Shown: in pieces, positions 30,911 to 38,598 of the stretch
How positions within the stretch are numbered: position 1 is the first letter of the stretch
How the letters are laid out: each line of letters begins with the position of its first letter
DNA from: an uncultured Eubacteriales bacterium
GTDB taxonomy: Bacteria > Bacillota > Clostridia > Oscillospirales > CAG-272
Length of the DNA stretch: 39,904 nucleotides
Reading direction: 5' to 3'
Assembly (NCBI GenBank): GCA_934503195.1
Contig: CAKSVM010000022.1
Span: 1-39,904 of the forward strand
The notes under the pieces: model-generated
The model's input: the letters and a program-made list of their open reading frames with translations, nothing else
Databases searched by the model: none
Told to the model about the DNA's origin: nothing
Translations under genes and position numbers: made by a program

Positions 30911-31567
30911 TCACTCAGGAATCCTGAATCCGATCCCCCAGACCGCCTCGATCGGATCGTCTCCGGACGCGCGGAGCTTTGAGCGCAGATGGCTCATATG
31001 CGTTTTGAGCGAACTCTCGGTGCAGTCGGGAGTGTCGAGCGAGATGCGGTCAAGGATCACCGATTTCGCGATGACCTGCCCCCTGTTCGCCATCAGAAGC
31101 CGGAGAATCGCGTATTCGGTCTTGGTAAGCCGAATAGTTTCGTCGGACATTCTCACCTCGCGCGCCGCCGTGTCAAGCGTCAGTCGGCCGCAGACGAGGA
31201 GTCCGGGATTTGCCGCCGGGCGTTCGCGGAGCCGCGCTGAAATCCGCGCCAAAAGCTCCTTTGTGTCAAAGGGCTTTGTCATGTAATCCGCCGCGCCCGA
31301 CGTCAGCGCGGAGACCTTGTCGTCAATCCCGGCCTTCGCGCTGACGACGATTATCGGTATGTCCTTTATAAGCGGGATCAGCTCCTCGCCGCAAAGACCC
31401 GGGAGCATGAGGTCGAGCAGAATAAGATCTGGTCGCGAATTTTCAAGCACGAGTCTGGCCTCGGTTCCCGAATAGGCGCGTTCGACGTCATATCCGGCGC
31501 GTCTTAAAACCTCTTCCTCCATGTTTCCGATGTCCGCGTCGTCGTCGACAACGAGCATAAGCTTCAT
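30911..31567 (-). CDS. OmpR family response regulator
   Basis: This 218-residue regulator has a receiver domain at 1-115, with acidic pocket VVDDD, phosphorylated D52 in LILLDLMLPG and K78 in VVSAKAG. A winged-helix DNA-binding domain covers about 125-218 (VRLTKTEYAILRLL-type, then KTHMSHLRSKLR and VWGIGFRIPE). It has its own consensus promoter at 31598-31626 and AAGGAG before the ATG. It is followed by the ABC exporter and the kinase. Four repeats just after its stop codon are the likely DNA target. Confidence 0.95.
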   Translation of the reverse strand: MKLMLVVDDDADIGNMEEEVLRRAGYDVERAYSGTEARLVLENSRPDLILLDLMLPGLCGEELIPLIKDIPIIVVSAKAGIDDKVSALTSGAADYMTKPFDTKELLARISARLRERPAANPGLLVCGRLTLDTAAREVRMSDETIRLTKTEYAILRLLMANRGQVIAKSVILDRISLDTPDCTESSLKTHMSHLRSKLRASGDDPIEAVWGIGFRIPE

Positions 31568-31597
31568 TGAGTTTCTCCTTTTTGTCCATCTTTTATT

Positions 31598-31626
31598 ATT
31601 TTAACTCATCCGGAAGCTTTTGTCAA
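31598..31626 (-). promoter_or_regulatory. Promoter of the response regulator gene
   Basis: On the minus strand TTGACA (31626 to 31621) and TAAAAT (31603 to 31598) are 17 bp apart. The divergent ROK-kinase promoter begins about 40 bp further right. Confidence 0.8.
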
Positions 31627-31666
31627 GTAAAATCGAAGAAATATTTATGAACTCTCACCAAAATAC

Positions 31667-31695
31667 TTGACAAGCGCGAAAAAATACCTTATAAT
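31667..31695 (+). promoter_or_regulatory. Promoter of ROK kinase gene
   Basis: Full-consensus TTGACA (31667-31672) and TATAAT (31690-31695) lie 17 bp apart. A second TATAAT follows at once (31695-31700). GTGAGG shortly before ATG 31749 is the ribosome binding site. Confidence 0.88.
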
Positions 31696-31748
31696 ATAAT
31701 AGAGCGAAAAAAACGCTCCAGACTTTATTTTTTGTGAGGTAGAAAATT

Positions 31749-32711
31749 ATGTACTATATAGGCGTTGACCTTGGCGGAACAAACATCGCCGCCGGTATTG
31801 TGAACTCCGAATACAAGATCGTCGCGAAGGGCAGTGTCCCGACCAATGTCGCGGGACGCACCGCTGAGGAGATCATCAAGGATATGGGCGGACTCTGCGC
31901 GAAGCTCGTATCTGACGCGGGTCTCACCTTCAACGACATCGAATACGTAGGAATCGCTTCGCCCGGCGCGATCGACCCCGTAAAGGGCGTCGTTGTCTAC
32001 GCTAATAACCTTCCCTTCCGTTCCTTCCCGATCGCGGATACCCTGAAGAAGTATATCCCCGTGAAGAAGGTTCTCGTTGAGAACGACGCGAACGCCGCCG
32101 CTAAGGGCGAGGCGGTCGCTGGCGCGGCAAAGGGCGTCGCTGACGCGGTCATGATCACCCTCGGCACAGGTGTCGGCGGCGGAATCATCATCGACCACAA
32201 GGTCTACTCGGGCTTCAACTACGCCGGAGCCGAGCTTGGACACATCGTCATCGAATACAACGGCCGTCAGTGTTCCTGCGGACGCAAGGGCTGCTGGGAG
32301 GCTTACTCCTCGGCTACGGGTCTTATCAACATGACAAAGGAAAAGCTCGCTGAGTGCGAGGAAAAGGGCATCCCGACCCTCATGACCGAGTTTGTCAAGA
32401 CCGAGGGCAAGGTCAGCGGCAAGACCGCTTTCGCCTGCATGAAGAAGGGCGACAAGCCCGCAAAGGAAGTCGTTGATATGTATATCTCCTACCTCGCCTG
32501 CGGACTTTCGAACATCATCAACATCTTCCAGCCCGAAATCCTCGTCATCGGTGGCGGAATCTGCAACGAGAAGAATTATCTCACCGATCCCTTAAAGACG
32601 ATCATCAAGGAAGAGACCTACGGCAACGAGGGCATCAAGCCGACCGAACTCAAGATCGCGGAGCTTGGCAACGACGCCGGAATCATCGGCGCGGCCGTTC
32701 TCGGACTCTGA
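31749..32711 (+). CDS. ROK family glucokinase
   Basis: This 320-residue sugar kinase phosphorylates glucose or a related hexose with ATP in the cytoplasm. The phosphate loop is DLGGTN at 7-12 and the catalytic base is D113 in VENDANAAAKGE. The ROK zinc motif is C175-S-C177-GRKG-C182-WEAY with H165 upstream. LGTGVGGGIII and VIGGGICNE complete the ATPase fold. The motif spacing favours glucokinase, but N-acetylmannosamine or N-acetylglucosamine kinase cannot be excluded, and the nearby hexosaminidase and acetylesterase genes make that worth testing. There is no helix-turn-helix, so it is not a ROK repressor. Its promoter is strong. Confidence 0.92.
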   Translation: MYYIGVDLGGTNIAAGIVNSEYKIVAKGSVPTNVAGRTAEEIIKDMGGLCAKLVSDAGLTFNDIEYVGIASPGAIDPVKGVVVYANNLPFRSFPIADTLKKYIPVKKVLVENDANAAAKGEAVAGAAKGVADAVMITLGTGVGGGIIIDHKVYSGFNYAGAELGHIVIEYNGRQCSCGRKGCWEAYSSATGLINMTKEKLAECEEKGIPTLMTEFVKTEGKVSGKTAFACMKKGDKPAKEVVDMYISYLACGLSNIINIFQPEILVIGGGICNEKNYLTDPLKTIIKEETYGNEGIKPTELKIAELGNDAGIIGAAVLGL

Positions 32712-32771
32712 TTTATCCGGGTCAGGCGCAAGATCTCGCAAAGCTCCCGCATAAACGGGAAATTCCAGACC

Positions 32772-32799
32772 GACGGACAGGGCTTTTGCCCTGTTCGTC
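32772..32799 (+). terminator. Hairpin between ROK kinase and PAP2 genes
   Basis: GACGGACAGGGC (32772-32783) pairs with GCCCTGTTCGTC (32788-32799) over a TTTT loop, with one G-U pair. The ATG of the next gene follows at once, then TTTTTT at 32806-32811. It may be a terminator, an attenuator, or a structure hiding the next start. Confidence 0.5.
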
Positions 32800-33690
32800 A
32801 TGATGTTTTTTATGAAAAGAAATAAAATTCTCTTTTTTCTGCCCGCGGCCGCAATCTGGCTTGCCGCGCTGATCTTCGCCGGATTCTGTGACCTTGATAT
32901 TTCGCTTTCGTTCGCCGACCCTATGTCGGTTTTCGGACGTTTTCTGGAGATCGTCGGCGAGATCCCGGCGATTCTTTTCGCGTCATTCAACTGCTCGCTC
33001 ATCGCGGTGTGTCTCCTCAGGCGCGGGACAAAGGGACGCGACGTAATCCTCGCCGCGCTTTCGATAATCGGAATGGTCGGAACCGCTTACTACACGACAA
33101 ACGCCACCTTCGGCTACATCAAAGGCTGGCGCGACGATCTCGGGCTTTCGTTCATCACTGGCGGAATGAAATTCTTCCTCGTCTTTTTCATAACCGCGAT
33201 TCTCTCGGCTCTCTTCCTTTTCCTCGCGTTCAGGCTGAGCCGCGAAAGACTTGAGGAATTTCTCCCGGCGGCGGCGCACTGTGTCCTCGCGGCCATAGTG
33301 ACGCTTGTTGTCATCTGGTGCTTCAAGCTTCTCTGGGGGCGGGTCAGATTCAGACAGCTCGAGGATCTCTCTCAGTTCACCCCATTCTATATCCCGAACG
33401 GATACACGGGATATTTCTCCTTCCCGTCGGGTCACACGGCAAACGCGACCGTGATTCTCACCGTCACCTATTATTTCAGATTCATGTCAGAGCGGATGAA
33501 GAAGCTGAAGCCGCTCCTCTGTACCCTGCTCGGACTCTGGATCGTCGTCGTCGCGCTTTCAAGAGTTCTCGTCGGGGCGCATTATCTCTCAGATGTCCTC
33601 TGCGGACTCGCGATCACGGCTCTGATCGTTTATCTCTGCCGCCCCAGAGCATCGCTCTCAGAAAAAGGAAAACAAAATGTACATCGATAA
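32800..33690 (+). CDS. PAP2 family membrane phosphatase
   Basis: This 296-residue phosphatidic-acid-phosphatase type 2 protein has about six membrane helices. The catalytic motifs are present: KLLWGRVR (176-183), PSGH with H212, and SRVLVGAHYLSD with R255, H261 and D265. It would dephosphorylate a lipid phosphate such as undecaprenyl or phosphatidylglycerol phosphate on the outer face. The ATG at 32800 follows a hairpin and has no clear ribosome binding site. ATG 32812 (MKRNK) is an alternative start with no better one. It is first in a rightward run of overlapping genes. Transcription may come by read-through from the ROK promoter. Confidence 0.88.
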   Translation: MMFFMKRNKILFFLPAAAIWLAALIFAGFCDLDISLSFADPMSVFGRFLEIVGEIPAILFASFNCSLIAVCLLRRGTKGRDVILAALSIIGMVGTAYYTTNATFGYIKGWRDDLGLSFITGGMKFFLVFFITAILSALFLFLAFRLSRERLEEFLPAAAHCVLAAIVTLVVIWCFKLLWGRVRFRQLEDLSQFTPFYIPNGYTGYFSFPSGHTANATVILTVTYYFRFMSERMKKLKPLLCTLLGLWIVVVALSRVLVGAHYLSDVLCGLAITALIVYLCRPRASLSEKGKQNVHR

Positions 33691-34216
33691 AACCTTATAC
33701 CACTCCCGTCCGGCCGAAAAAAGAATCCCCAAGGAGGAACGCTGCTACGACCTTCTCGATAAGCTCGGCGTACCGTTTGACCGGCTGGATCACGACTCGG
33801 TCGACACGGTCGACGGCTGCGACGAGATCGGAAAGCTCCTTGGAATCTATATCTGCAAGAATCTTTTCCTCGCCAACTCAAAACGCGACAGATACTATCT
33901 CCTGATGCTTCCGGGCGAAAAGCACCTCGTCACAAAGGATCTGGCGAAAAAGATCGGCTCGACGAGACTTTCCTTCGCCACTCCCGAAAAAATGGCCGAA
34001 TACCTGGATATAACGCCCGGCTCGGTCAGCGTCCTGGGTCTCATGAACGACCACGACAACAACGTCACTCTCCTTGTCGACGAGGACATCAGAAAAAGCG
34101 AATACTTCGGCTGTCATCCCTGTATAAACACTTCGAGCCTTAAAATAAAGACCGCGGATCTCTTCTCGAAGATCCTTCCGGCAACCGGCCACGAGCCGAC
34201 CTTTGTGGAGATCTAG
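33677..34216 (+). CDS. Prolyl-tRNA editing protein (YbaK/ProX family)
   Basis: This 179-residue protein matches the free-standing YbaK/ProXp-type editing domain, which hydrolyses mischarged Ala- or Cys-tRNA-Pro in trans. Family segments are DRLDHDSVDTVDGC, KNLFLANSKRDRYYLLMLPGEK, SVSVLGLMNDHDNNVTLLVDEDI and FGCHPCINTSSLKI. AAGGAAAA precedes the ATG, which overlaps the PAP2 gene by 14 bp. It is part of the PAP2-to-HD unit. Motifs and length are typical. Confidence 0.9.
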   Translation: MYIDKTLYHSRPAEKRIPKEERCYDLLDKLGVPFDRLDHDSVDTVDGCDEIGKLLGIYICKNLFLANSKRDRYYLLMLPGEKHLVTKDLAKKIGSTRLSFATPEKMAEYLDITPGSVSVLGLMNDHDNNVTLLVDEDIRKSEYFGCHPCINTSSLKIKTADLFSKILPATGHEPTFVEI

Positions 34217-34217
34217 A

Positions 34218-35519
34218 ATGGTTACGATAAAAGGAGTCGAAAAGGGTTCCCCGGCCGCGAAACACAAGATTCAGCCCGGTGATATTCTCATCTCGATAAA
34301 CGGCCATGATATAAACGACGTCCTTGACTATCGTTTCCGCCTTGCCGAAAAGAAGATCACGCTGACTATCCACCGCGGTCCGGAGCTTTTCGACATCACA
34401 ATAAAAAAAGACGAGTATTCGGATATCGGCCTTGAGTTTGAGACATATCTCATGGACTGCAAGCAGTCCTGCCGGAACAAATGCGTCTTCTGCTTCATTG
34501 ACCAGCTTCCGAAAGGAATGCGCGACACGCTCTATTTCAAGGACGACGACTCGCGTCTCTCCTTCCTTATGGGCAACTATATAACGCTCACAAACCTCAC
34601 CGACGCCGATGTCGACCGCATCTGCGAGATGAAAACCTCACCGATCAATGTCTCGGTTCACACAACGAATCCCGAGCTCCGCGTGAAGATGATGAAGAAC
34701 AAGCGCGCGGGCGAGGTTCTCGCCTACCTGAAACGCTTTGCCGACGCCGGAATCGAGCTGAACTGTCAGATCGTCCTCTGCAAGGGGCTTAACGACGGCG
34801 ATGAGCTTGACCGTTCGATGCGCGATCTTGTGAAGCTCTATCCGCATCTTTCGGGCGTCTCGATCGTCCCGGCCGGAATTTCGGATCACCGCGAGGGGCT
34901 TTACCATCTGGAGCCTTTCACACCCGAGGAGACCGGAAAGGTCATAGATCAGGTCGACGCCTTCGCCTCGGAATGCCTCGAGAAATACGGCTCGCGGATC
35001 TTCTTCTGCGGCGACGAGATGTATATAAAATGCGGACGCGAGCTTCCCGACGAGGAATATTACGAGGGCTATCCGCAGATCGAGAACGGCGTCGGAATGA
35101 TCCGCTCGATGCAGGCCGAGTTTGACGACGAGCTTGAATATCTCGACGAGTATGATCTCACAAAGGAGCGTCACGTCTCGATCGCGACCGGAGCCGCCGC
35201 CTACCGCTTCATCGAATCGCTCGCAAAGACGCTCGAAAAGCGAGTCCCGACCTTCCACTGCGACGTCTACATGATAAAAAACGACTTTTTCGGCAAGAAT
35301 ATCACCGTAGCCGGACTGATCACCGGTCGCGATATGGTAAATCAGCTCTCGGGAAAGGATCTCGGCGAAAGACTCTTCATCCCGAAGGTCACGCTGAAGG
35401 CCGACGAGCCGATCTTTCTTGACGACATGACGCTCACCGAACTCTCCGAAAAGCTCGGCGTCGAGGTCGTCCCGACCGATTCGACCGGAAACGATTTTGT
35501 GTCGAAACTACTCTACTGA
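34218..35519 (+). CDS. PDZ-radical SAM DUF512 protein
   Basis: This 433-residue protein starts at ATG 34218, which has GTGGAG upstream; a TTG at 34203 in frame is rejected. The N-terminal 60 residues form a PDZ-like domain (GSPAAKHKIQPGDILISINGHDI). The radical SAM CX3CX2C motif is C85-C89-C92 in CRNKCVFCFIDQ, with an extra C81. The DUF512 part follows, with PTFHCDVYMIKNDFFGKNITVAGLITG. The family (TIGR03279-type) has no proven reaction. Its fixed place just before der in many Clostridia suggests a role in translation or ribosome assembly, which is an inference. Confidence 0.9.
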   Translation: MVTIKGVEKGSPAAKHKIQPGDILISINGHDINDVLDYRFRLAEKKITLTIHRGPELFDITIKKDEYSDIGLEFETYLMDCKQSCRNKCVFCFIDQLPKGMRDTLYFKDDDSRLSFLMGNYITLTNLTDADVDRICEMKTSPINVSVHTTNPELRVKMMKNKRAGEVLAYLKRFADAGIELNCQIVLCKGLNDGDELDRSMRDLVKLYPHLSGVSIVPAGISDHREGLYHLEPFTPEETGKVIDQVDAFASECLEKYGSRIFFCGDEMYIKCGRELPDEEYYEGYPQIENGVGMIRSMQAEFDDELEYLDEYDLTKERHVSIATGAAAYRFIESLAKTLEKRVPTFHCDVYMIKNDFFGKNITVAGLITGRDMVNQLSGKDLGERLFIPKVTLKADEPIFLDDMTLTELSEKLGVEVVPTDSTGNDFVSKLLY

Positions 35520-35534
35520 ACGAAAGGAAAAAAT

Positions 35535-36866
35535 ATGTCTAAACCCGTAGTCGCGATTGTCGGCAGACCGAATGTCGGCAAAAGCACACTTTTCAATAAA
35601 CTGGCGGGCGAACGCGTCTCGATCGTCGAGGATATCCCCGGCGTCACCCGCGACCGGATCTACTATGAGATCGAATGGAACGGACGCGCAATGATGCTCG
35701 TCGACACCGGAGGAATCGAGCCGAAATCCGACGACCCGATCTTAAAGCAGATGAAGGATCAGGCCGAGGTCGCGGTCTCAACGGCCGACGTCATCGTCTT
35801 CATGGTCGACGTCAACGTCGGACTCACCGCCGCCGACCGCGATATCGCCACGATGCTGATAAAATCGAGAAAGCCGGTCATCCTCGTCGTCAACAAGGTC
35901 GACTCGATCGGCGCGCTTCCGATGGAATACTACGAATTCTACGAGCTTGGCTTTGACGGAGATCCGATACCGCTTTCGTCGCTCCACGGCACTGGCTCCG
36001 GAGATCTTCTCGACCGTGTGCTCGAAATCTGCCCCGCTGACGAGGAAAAGGAGGACACAGACGGAATAATCAAGGTCGCCGTAATCGGCAAGCCGAACGC
36101 CGGAAAGTCCTCGATAATCAACAAAATTCTCGGCGAGGATCGTCTTATCGTCTCAGACGTCGCCGGAACGACGCGCGACGCGGTCGACACGAGAGTCGAG
36201 AATGAATACGGAAAATATATCTTCATCGACACCGCCGGAATCCGCCGCCAGAGCAAGATCGAGGATCGGATCGAAAAGTTCAGCGTCCTGCGCGCCAAGA
36301 TGGCGGTTGAGCGCGCCGATGTCTGCGTCATCATGATCGACGCGAAGGAAGGCGTCACCGAGCAGGACGAAAAAATCGCCGGAATCGCTCACGAGGCCGG
36401 AAAGGCGTCCATCATCTGCGTCAACAAGTGGGACACGATGGAGGTTGAGGACAAAAACACCGTCGAGTACGACAAGAAGATCTACAACTCGCTTTCGTAT
36501 ATGCTCTACGCGCCGACTCTCTACGTCTCGGCAAAGACCGGACAGCGTGTCGGAAAGCTCTTTGAGCTTATCAACTACGTCTACAACCAGAACTGCACCA
36601 GAATCTCGACCGGAATGCTCAACGACGTTCTGGGCGAGGCGACCGCGCGCGTCCAGCCGCCGTCCGACAAGGGCAGAAGACTCAAGATTTATTATGTGAC
36701 CCAGATCGGGGCGAAGCCGCCGACATTCGTCATCTTCTGCAACGACGCGGAGCTTTTCCACTTCTCGTACCAGCGTTATATCGAAAATCAGCTGCGCGAG
36801 GTCTTCGGCTTCCGCGGAACGCCGATAAAGATCATCGTGCGTCAGAAAGGAGACGACAATGTCTGA
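35535..36866 (+). CDS. der: Ribosome biogenesis GTPase Der (EngA)
   Basis: This 443-residue protein has two tandem GTPase domains and a C-terminal KH-like domain, as in all Der proteins, which assist 50S subunit assembly. The first P loop is GRPNVGKST at 10-18 and the second is GKPNAGKSS near 184. DTGG and DTAG are the G3 motifs, and NKVD and NKWD the G4 motifs. The C-terminal domain ends IIVRQKGD. GAAAGGA lies before ATG 35535. The stop overlaps plsY by 8 bp. It is typical in every feature. Confidence 0.97.
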   Translation: MSKPVVAIVGRPNVGKSTLFNKLAGERVSIVEDIPGVTRDRIYYEIEWNGRAMMLVDTGGIEPKSDDPILKQMKDQAEVAVSTADVIVFMVDVNVGLTAADRDIATMLIKSRKPVILVVNKVDSIGALPMEYYEFYELGFDGDPIPLSSLHGTGSGDLLDRVLEICPADEEKEDTDGIIKVAVIGKPNAGKSSIINKILGEDRLIVSDVAGTTRDAVDTRVENEYGKYIFIDTAGIRRQSKIEDRIEKFSVLRAKMAVERADVCVIMIDAKEGVTEQDEKIAGIAHEAGKASIICVNKWDTMEVEDKNTVEYDKKIYNSLSYMLYAPTLYVSAKTGQRVGKLFELINYVYNQNCTRISTGMLNDVLGEATARVQPPSDKGRRLKIYYVTQIGAKPPTFVIFCNDAELFHFSYQRYIENQLREVFGFRGTPIKIIVRQKGDDNV

Positions 36867-37611
36867 GTTTAATCTTATCCGCATGAACGGACTCGTTCCG
36901 ATGCTCGTCTCGGAGAGCGGGCACAACATCCCGGTCGCGCTGGCGGTCGTGTTATGCGCGGTCGGAGCGATCATAGCGTATTTTCTCGGCAGCCTCAACT
37001 TCGCGGTGATAATCTCGAAGCTCAAATTCCACGAGGATGTTCGTAAATACGGAAGCGGAAACGCCGGAATGACGAATATGCTCCGCACATACGGAAAAGC
37101 CGCCGCGGCCTTCACTCTCCTCGGCGACGCGGCGAAGGCGGCCGTTTCGGTAATGATCGGAACCCTGCTCTGCGGCGAGGCCGGGGCGTATGTAGCCGGA
37201 CTCTTCTGCGTCATCGGACATTCCTTCCCGATCTACTACGGCTTCAAGGGCGGCAAGGGAATCGTCGTCACGGCCACCACGATCCTCTGCCTTGACTGGC
37301 TGGCGTTTCTGGTCCTTTTCGCTATCTTCGTTCTGCTCGTGGCGACGACGAAATTCCTGTCGCTCGGCTCGATAATCGGAATGCTTCTCTATCCGCTGAT
37401 GCTGAACCGTATGTATCCCTACACGCACGGCGGAATGTCCGAGGGCGCGGTTCCGGCGATAATCTCGATCCTCAACGCCGGACTTGTAATCTGGCTCCAC
37501 CGCGAGAACATAAAGCGTCTCTGGGCCGGCAAGGAGAACAAGTTCAGCCTTAAGAAGAAGGATAAGTTCCTGAAGGACGAAAAGAATGAAAAGCCGAAGG
37601 AGTCGGAATGA
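36859..37611 (+). CDS. plsY: Glycerol-3-phosphate acyltransferase PlsY
   Basis: This 250-residue membrane enzyme transfers the acyl group from acyl-phosphate to glycerol-3-phosphate, the first step of phospholipid synthesis. Family motifs are GSLNFAVIISK (near 44), GSGNAGMTNMLRTYGK, GHSFPIYYGFKGGKG and WLHRENIKRL. About five hydrophobic segments surround them. The first 22 residues are an extra N-terminal extension. The C-terminus is a long charged tail (KKKDKFLKDEKNEK) not needed for catalysis. AGAAAGGAGA precedes ATG 36859. The gene overlaps both neighbours (8 and 4 bp). Confidence 0.94.
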   Translation: MSEFNLIRMNGLVPMLVSESGHNIPVALAVVLCAVGAIIAYFLGSLNFAVIISKLKFHEDVRKYGSGNAGMTNMLRTYGKAAAAFTLLGDAAKAAVSVMIGTLLCGEAGAYVAGLFCVIGHSFPIYYGFKGGKGIVVTATTILCLDWLAFLVLFAIFVLLVATTKFLSLGSIIGMLLYPLMLNRMYPYTHGGMSEGAVPAIISILNAGLVIWLHRENIKRLWAGKENKFSLKKKDKFLKDEKNEKPKESE

Positions 37612-38432
37612 TTCCGCGCGGAAAGCTGAAAATCACCGTCGACCGCCCGCTCGGAAGCTTTCACCCGGATCAAGGGGATTTATATTATCCGGTGAACTAC
37701 GGGTACGCCGAGGGAATCTTCGCGCCGGACGGTGAGGAGCAGGACGTATATATTCTCGGCGTCAGGGAGCCGCTTGAAGCCTTTGAAGGGCGGATAATCG
37801 CCGTTATCAAGCGGAAGAACGACGTTGAGGACAAATGGGTCACGGCTCCGGACGTGGCGCGGTTCACGGCCGATGAGATCAGGGAAGCCGTTTGGTTTCA
37901 GGAAGGATTTTTTGAAAGTGAGATAATCATGCTTGAAGAAAAAATGACGATTCCGGAGATATTCGAAAAAATGATCGTGTTCTCGGCCGGAAACCTTCAC
38001 GATATAAATCATCTTATCAAGGTCTGGAGCTACGCGAAGACGATCGGTGAGCTTGAGGGACTCGACTCTGAAACTCAGTACATACTCGAGGCCGCCGCGC
38101 TGACGCATGACATCGCCTGCCCGCTCTGCCGCCAGAAGTACGGAAACACCGACGGAAAGTTTCAGGAAAAGGAGGGCGCGCCGCTCGTCACCGAATTTCT
38201 CGCTGACACCGGAATGACCACCGGTGAGATCGCGCGGGTCGCGTATCTTGTCGGTCATCATCACACGCTCCAAGGCATTGAGGGGATGGATTATCAGATC
38301 CTCATCGAGGCCGACTATCTGGTCAACGCCGACGAGAGCGGCTACAGCAAGGAAAATATCCGGAACTTCGTCGAAAAAATCATGAAGACGAAGGCCGGGA
38401 TAAGACTCGCGAAGGAAATCTACGGAGTCTGA
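37608..38432 (+). CDS. Fusion of pyrophosphatase-like domain and HD phosphohydrolase domain
   Basis: This 274-residue protein has two parts. Residues 5-105 resemble a short family I inorganic pyrophosphatase: VDRP, YYPVNYGY at 26-33, DGEEQD at 41-46 in place of the DGDPVD metal motif, and NDVEDKW at 71-77. Residues about 110-274 form an HD domain: H131-D132, H167-D168 in LTHDIACPLC, H217-H219 and D236 in EADYLVN. The HD part begins like a separate protein (EKMTIPEIF), so this is a gene fusion. It may act on a phosphorylated small molecule. The ATG overlaps plsY by 4 bp (ATGA). The last gene of its operon, it is followed by a terminator. Confidence 0.8.
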   Translation: MIPRGKLKITVDRPLGSFHPDQGDLYYPVNYGYAEGIFAPDGEEQDVYILGVREPLEAFEGRIIAVIKRKNDVEDKWVTAPDVARFTADEIREAVWFQEGFFESEIIMLEEKMTIPEIFEKMIVFSAGNLHDINHLIKVWSYAKTIGELEGLDSETQYILEAAALTHDIACPLCRQKYGNTDGKFQEKEGAPLVTEFLADTGMTTGEIARVAYLVGHHHTLQGIEGMDYQILIEADYLVNADESGYSKENIRNFVEKIMKTKAGIRLAKEIYGV

Positions 38433-38444
38433 ATAAGAAATTAA

Positions 38445-38478
38445 CCGACTCTGCCGCGGACGCGGCGGCGTCGGTTTT
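38445..38478 (+). terminator. Terminator of the PAP2-to-HD operon
   Basis: A 14-bp stem with two mismatches (38445-38458 with 38461-38474) is followed by TTTTGTGTTTT. Confidence 0.82.
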
Positions 38479-38537
38479 GTGTTTTCCTGAAATCCGCGCT
38501 TTCAGCCGGATTACGATATTTCACGGCAGGATAGTTA

Positions 38538-38566
38538 TTGCCTTTGCTCGGCGGATGTGGTATAAT
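38538..38566 (+). promoter_or_regulatory. Promoter of GH28-like gene
   Basis: TTGCCT (38538-38543) and TATAAT (38561-38566) are 17 bp apart, with an extended -10 TGG. CGGAGGAAAAAA just before ATG 38599 is a strong ribosome binding site. A GGCA-N10-TGCC inverted repeat (38525-38542) overlaps the -35. Confidence 0.78.
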
Positions 38567-38598
38567 AGAGCAAACTCAGATTCACGGAGGAAAAAATC

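Noticed and set aside
32712..32771. tRNA or small RNA in the ROK/PAP2 gap
   Set aside because: No cloverleaf, CCA end or promoter visible; only short hairpins.
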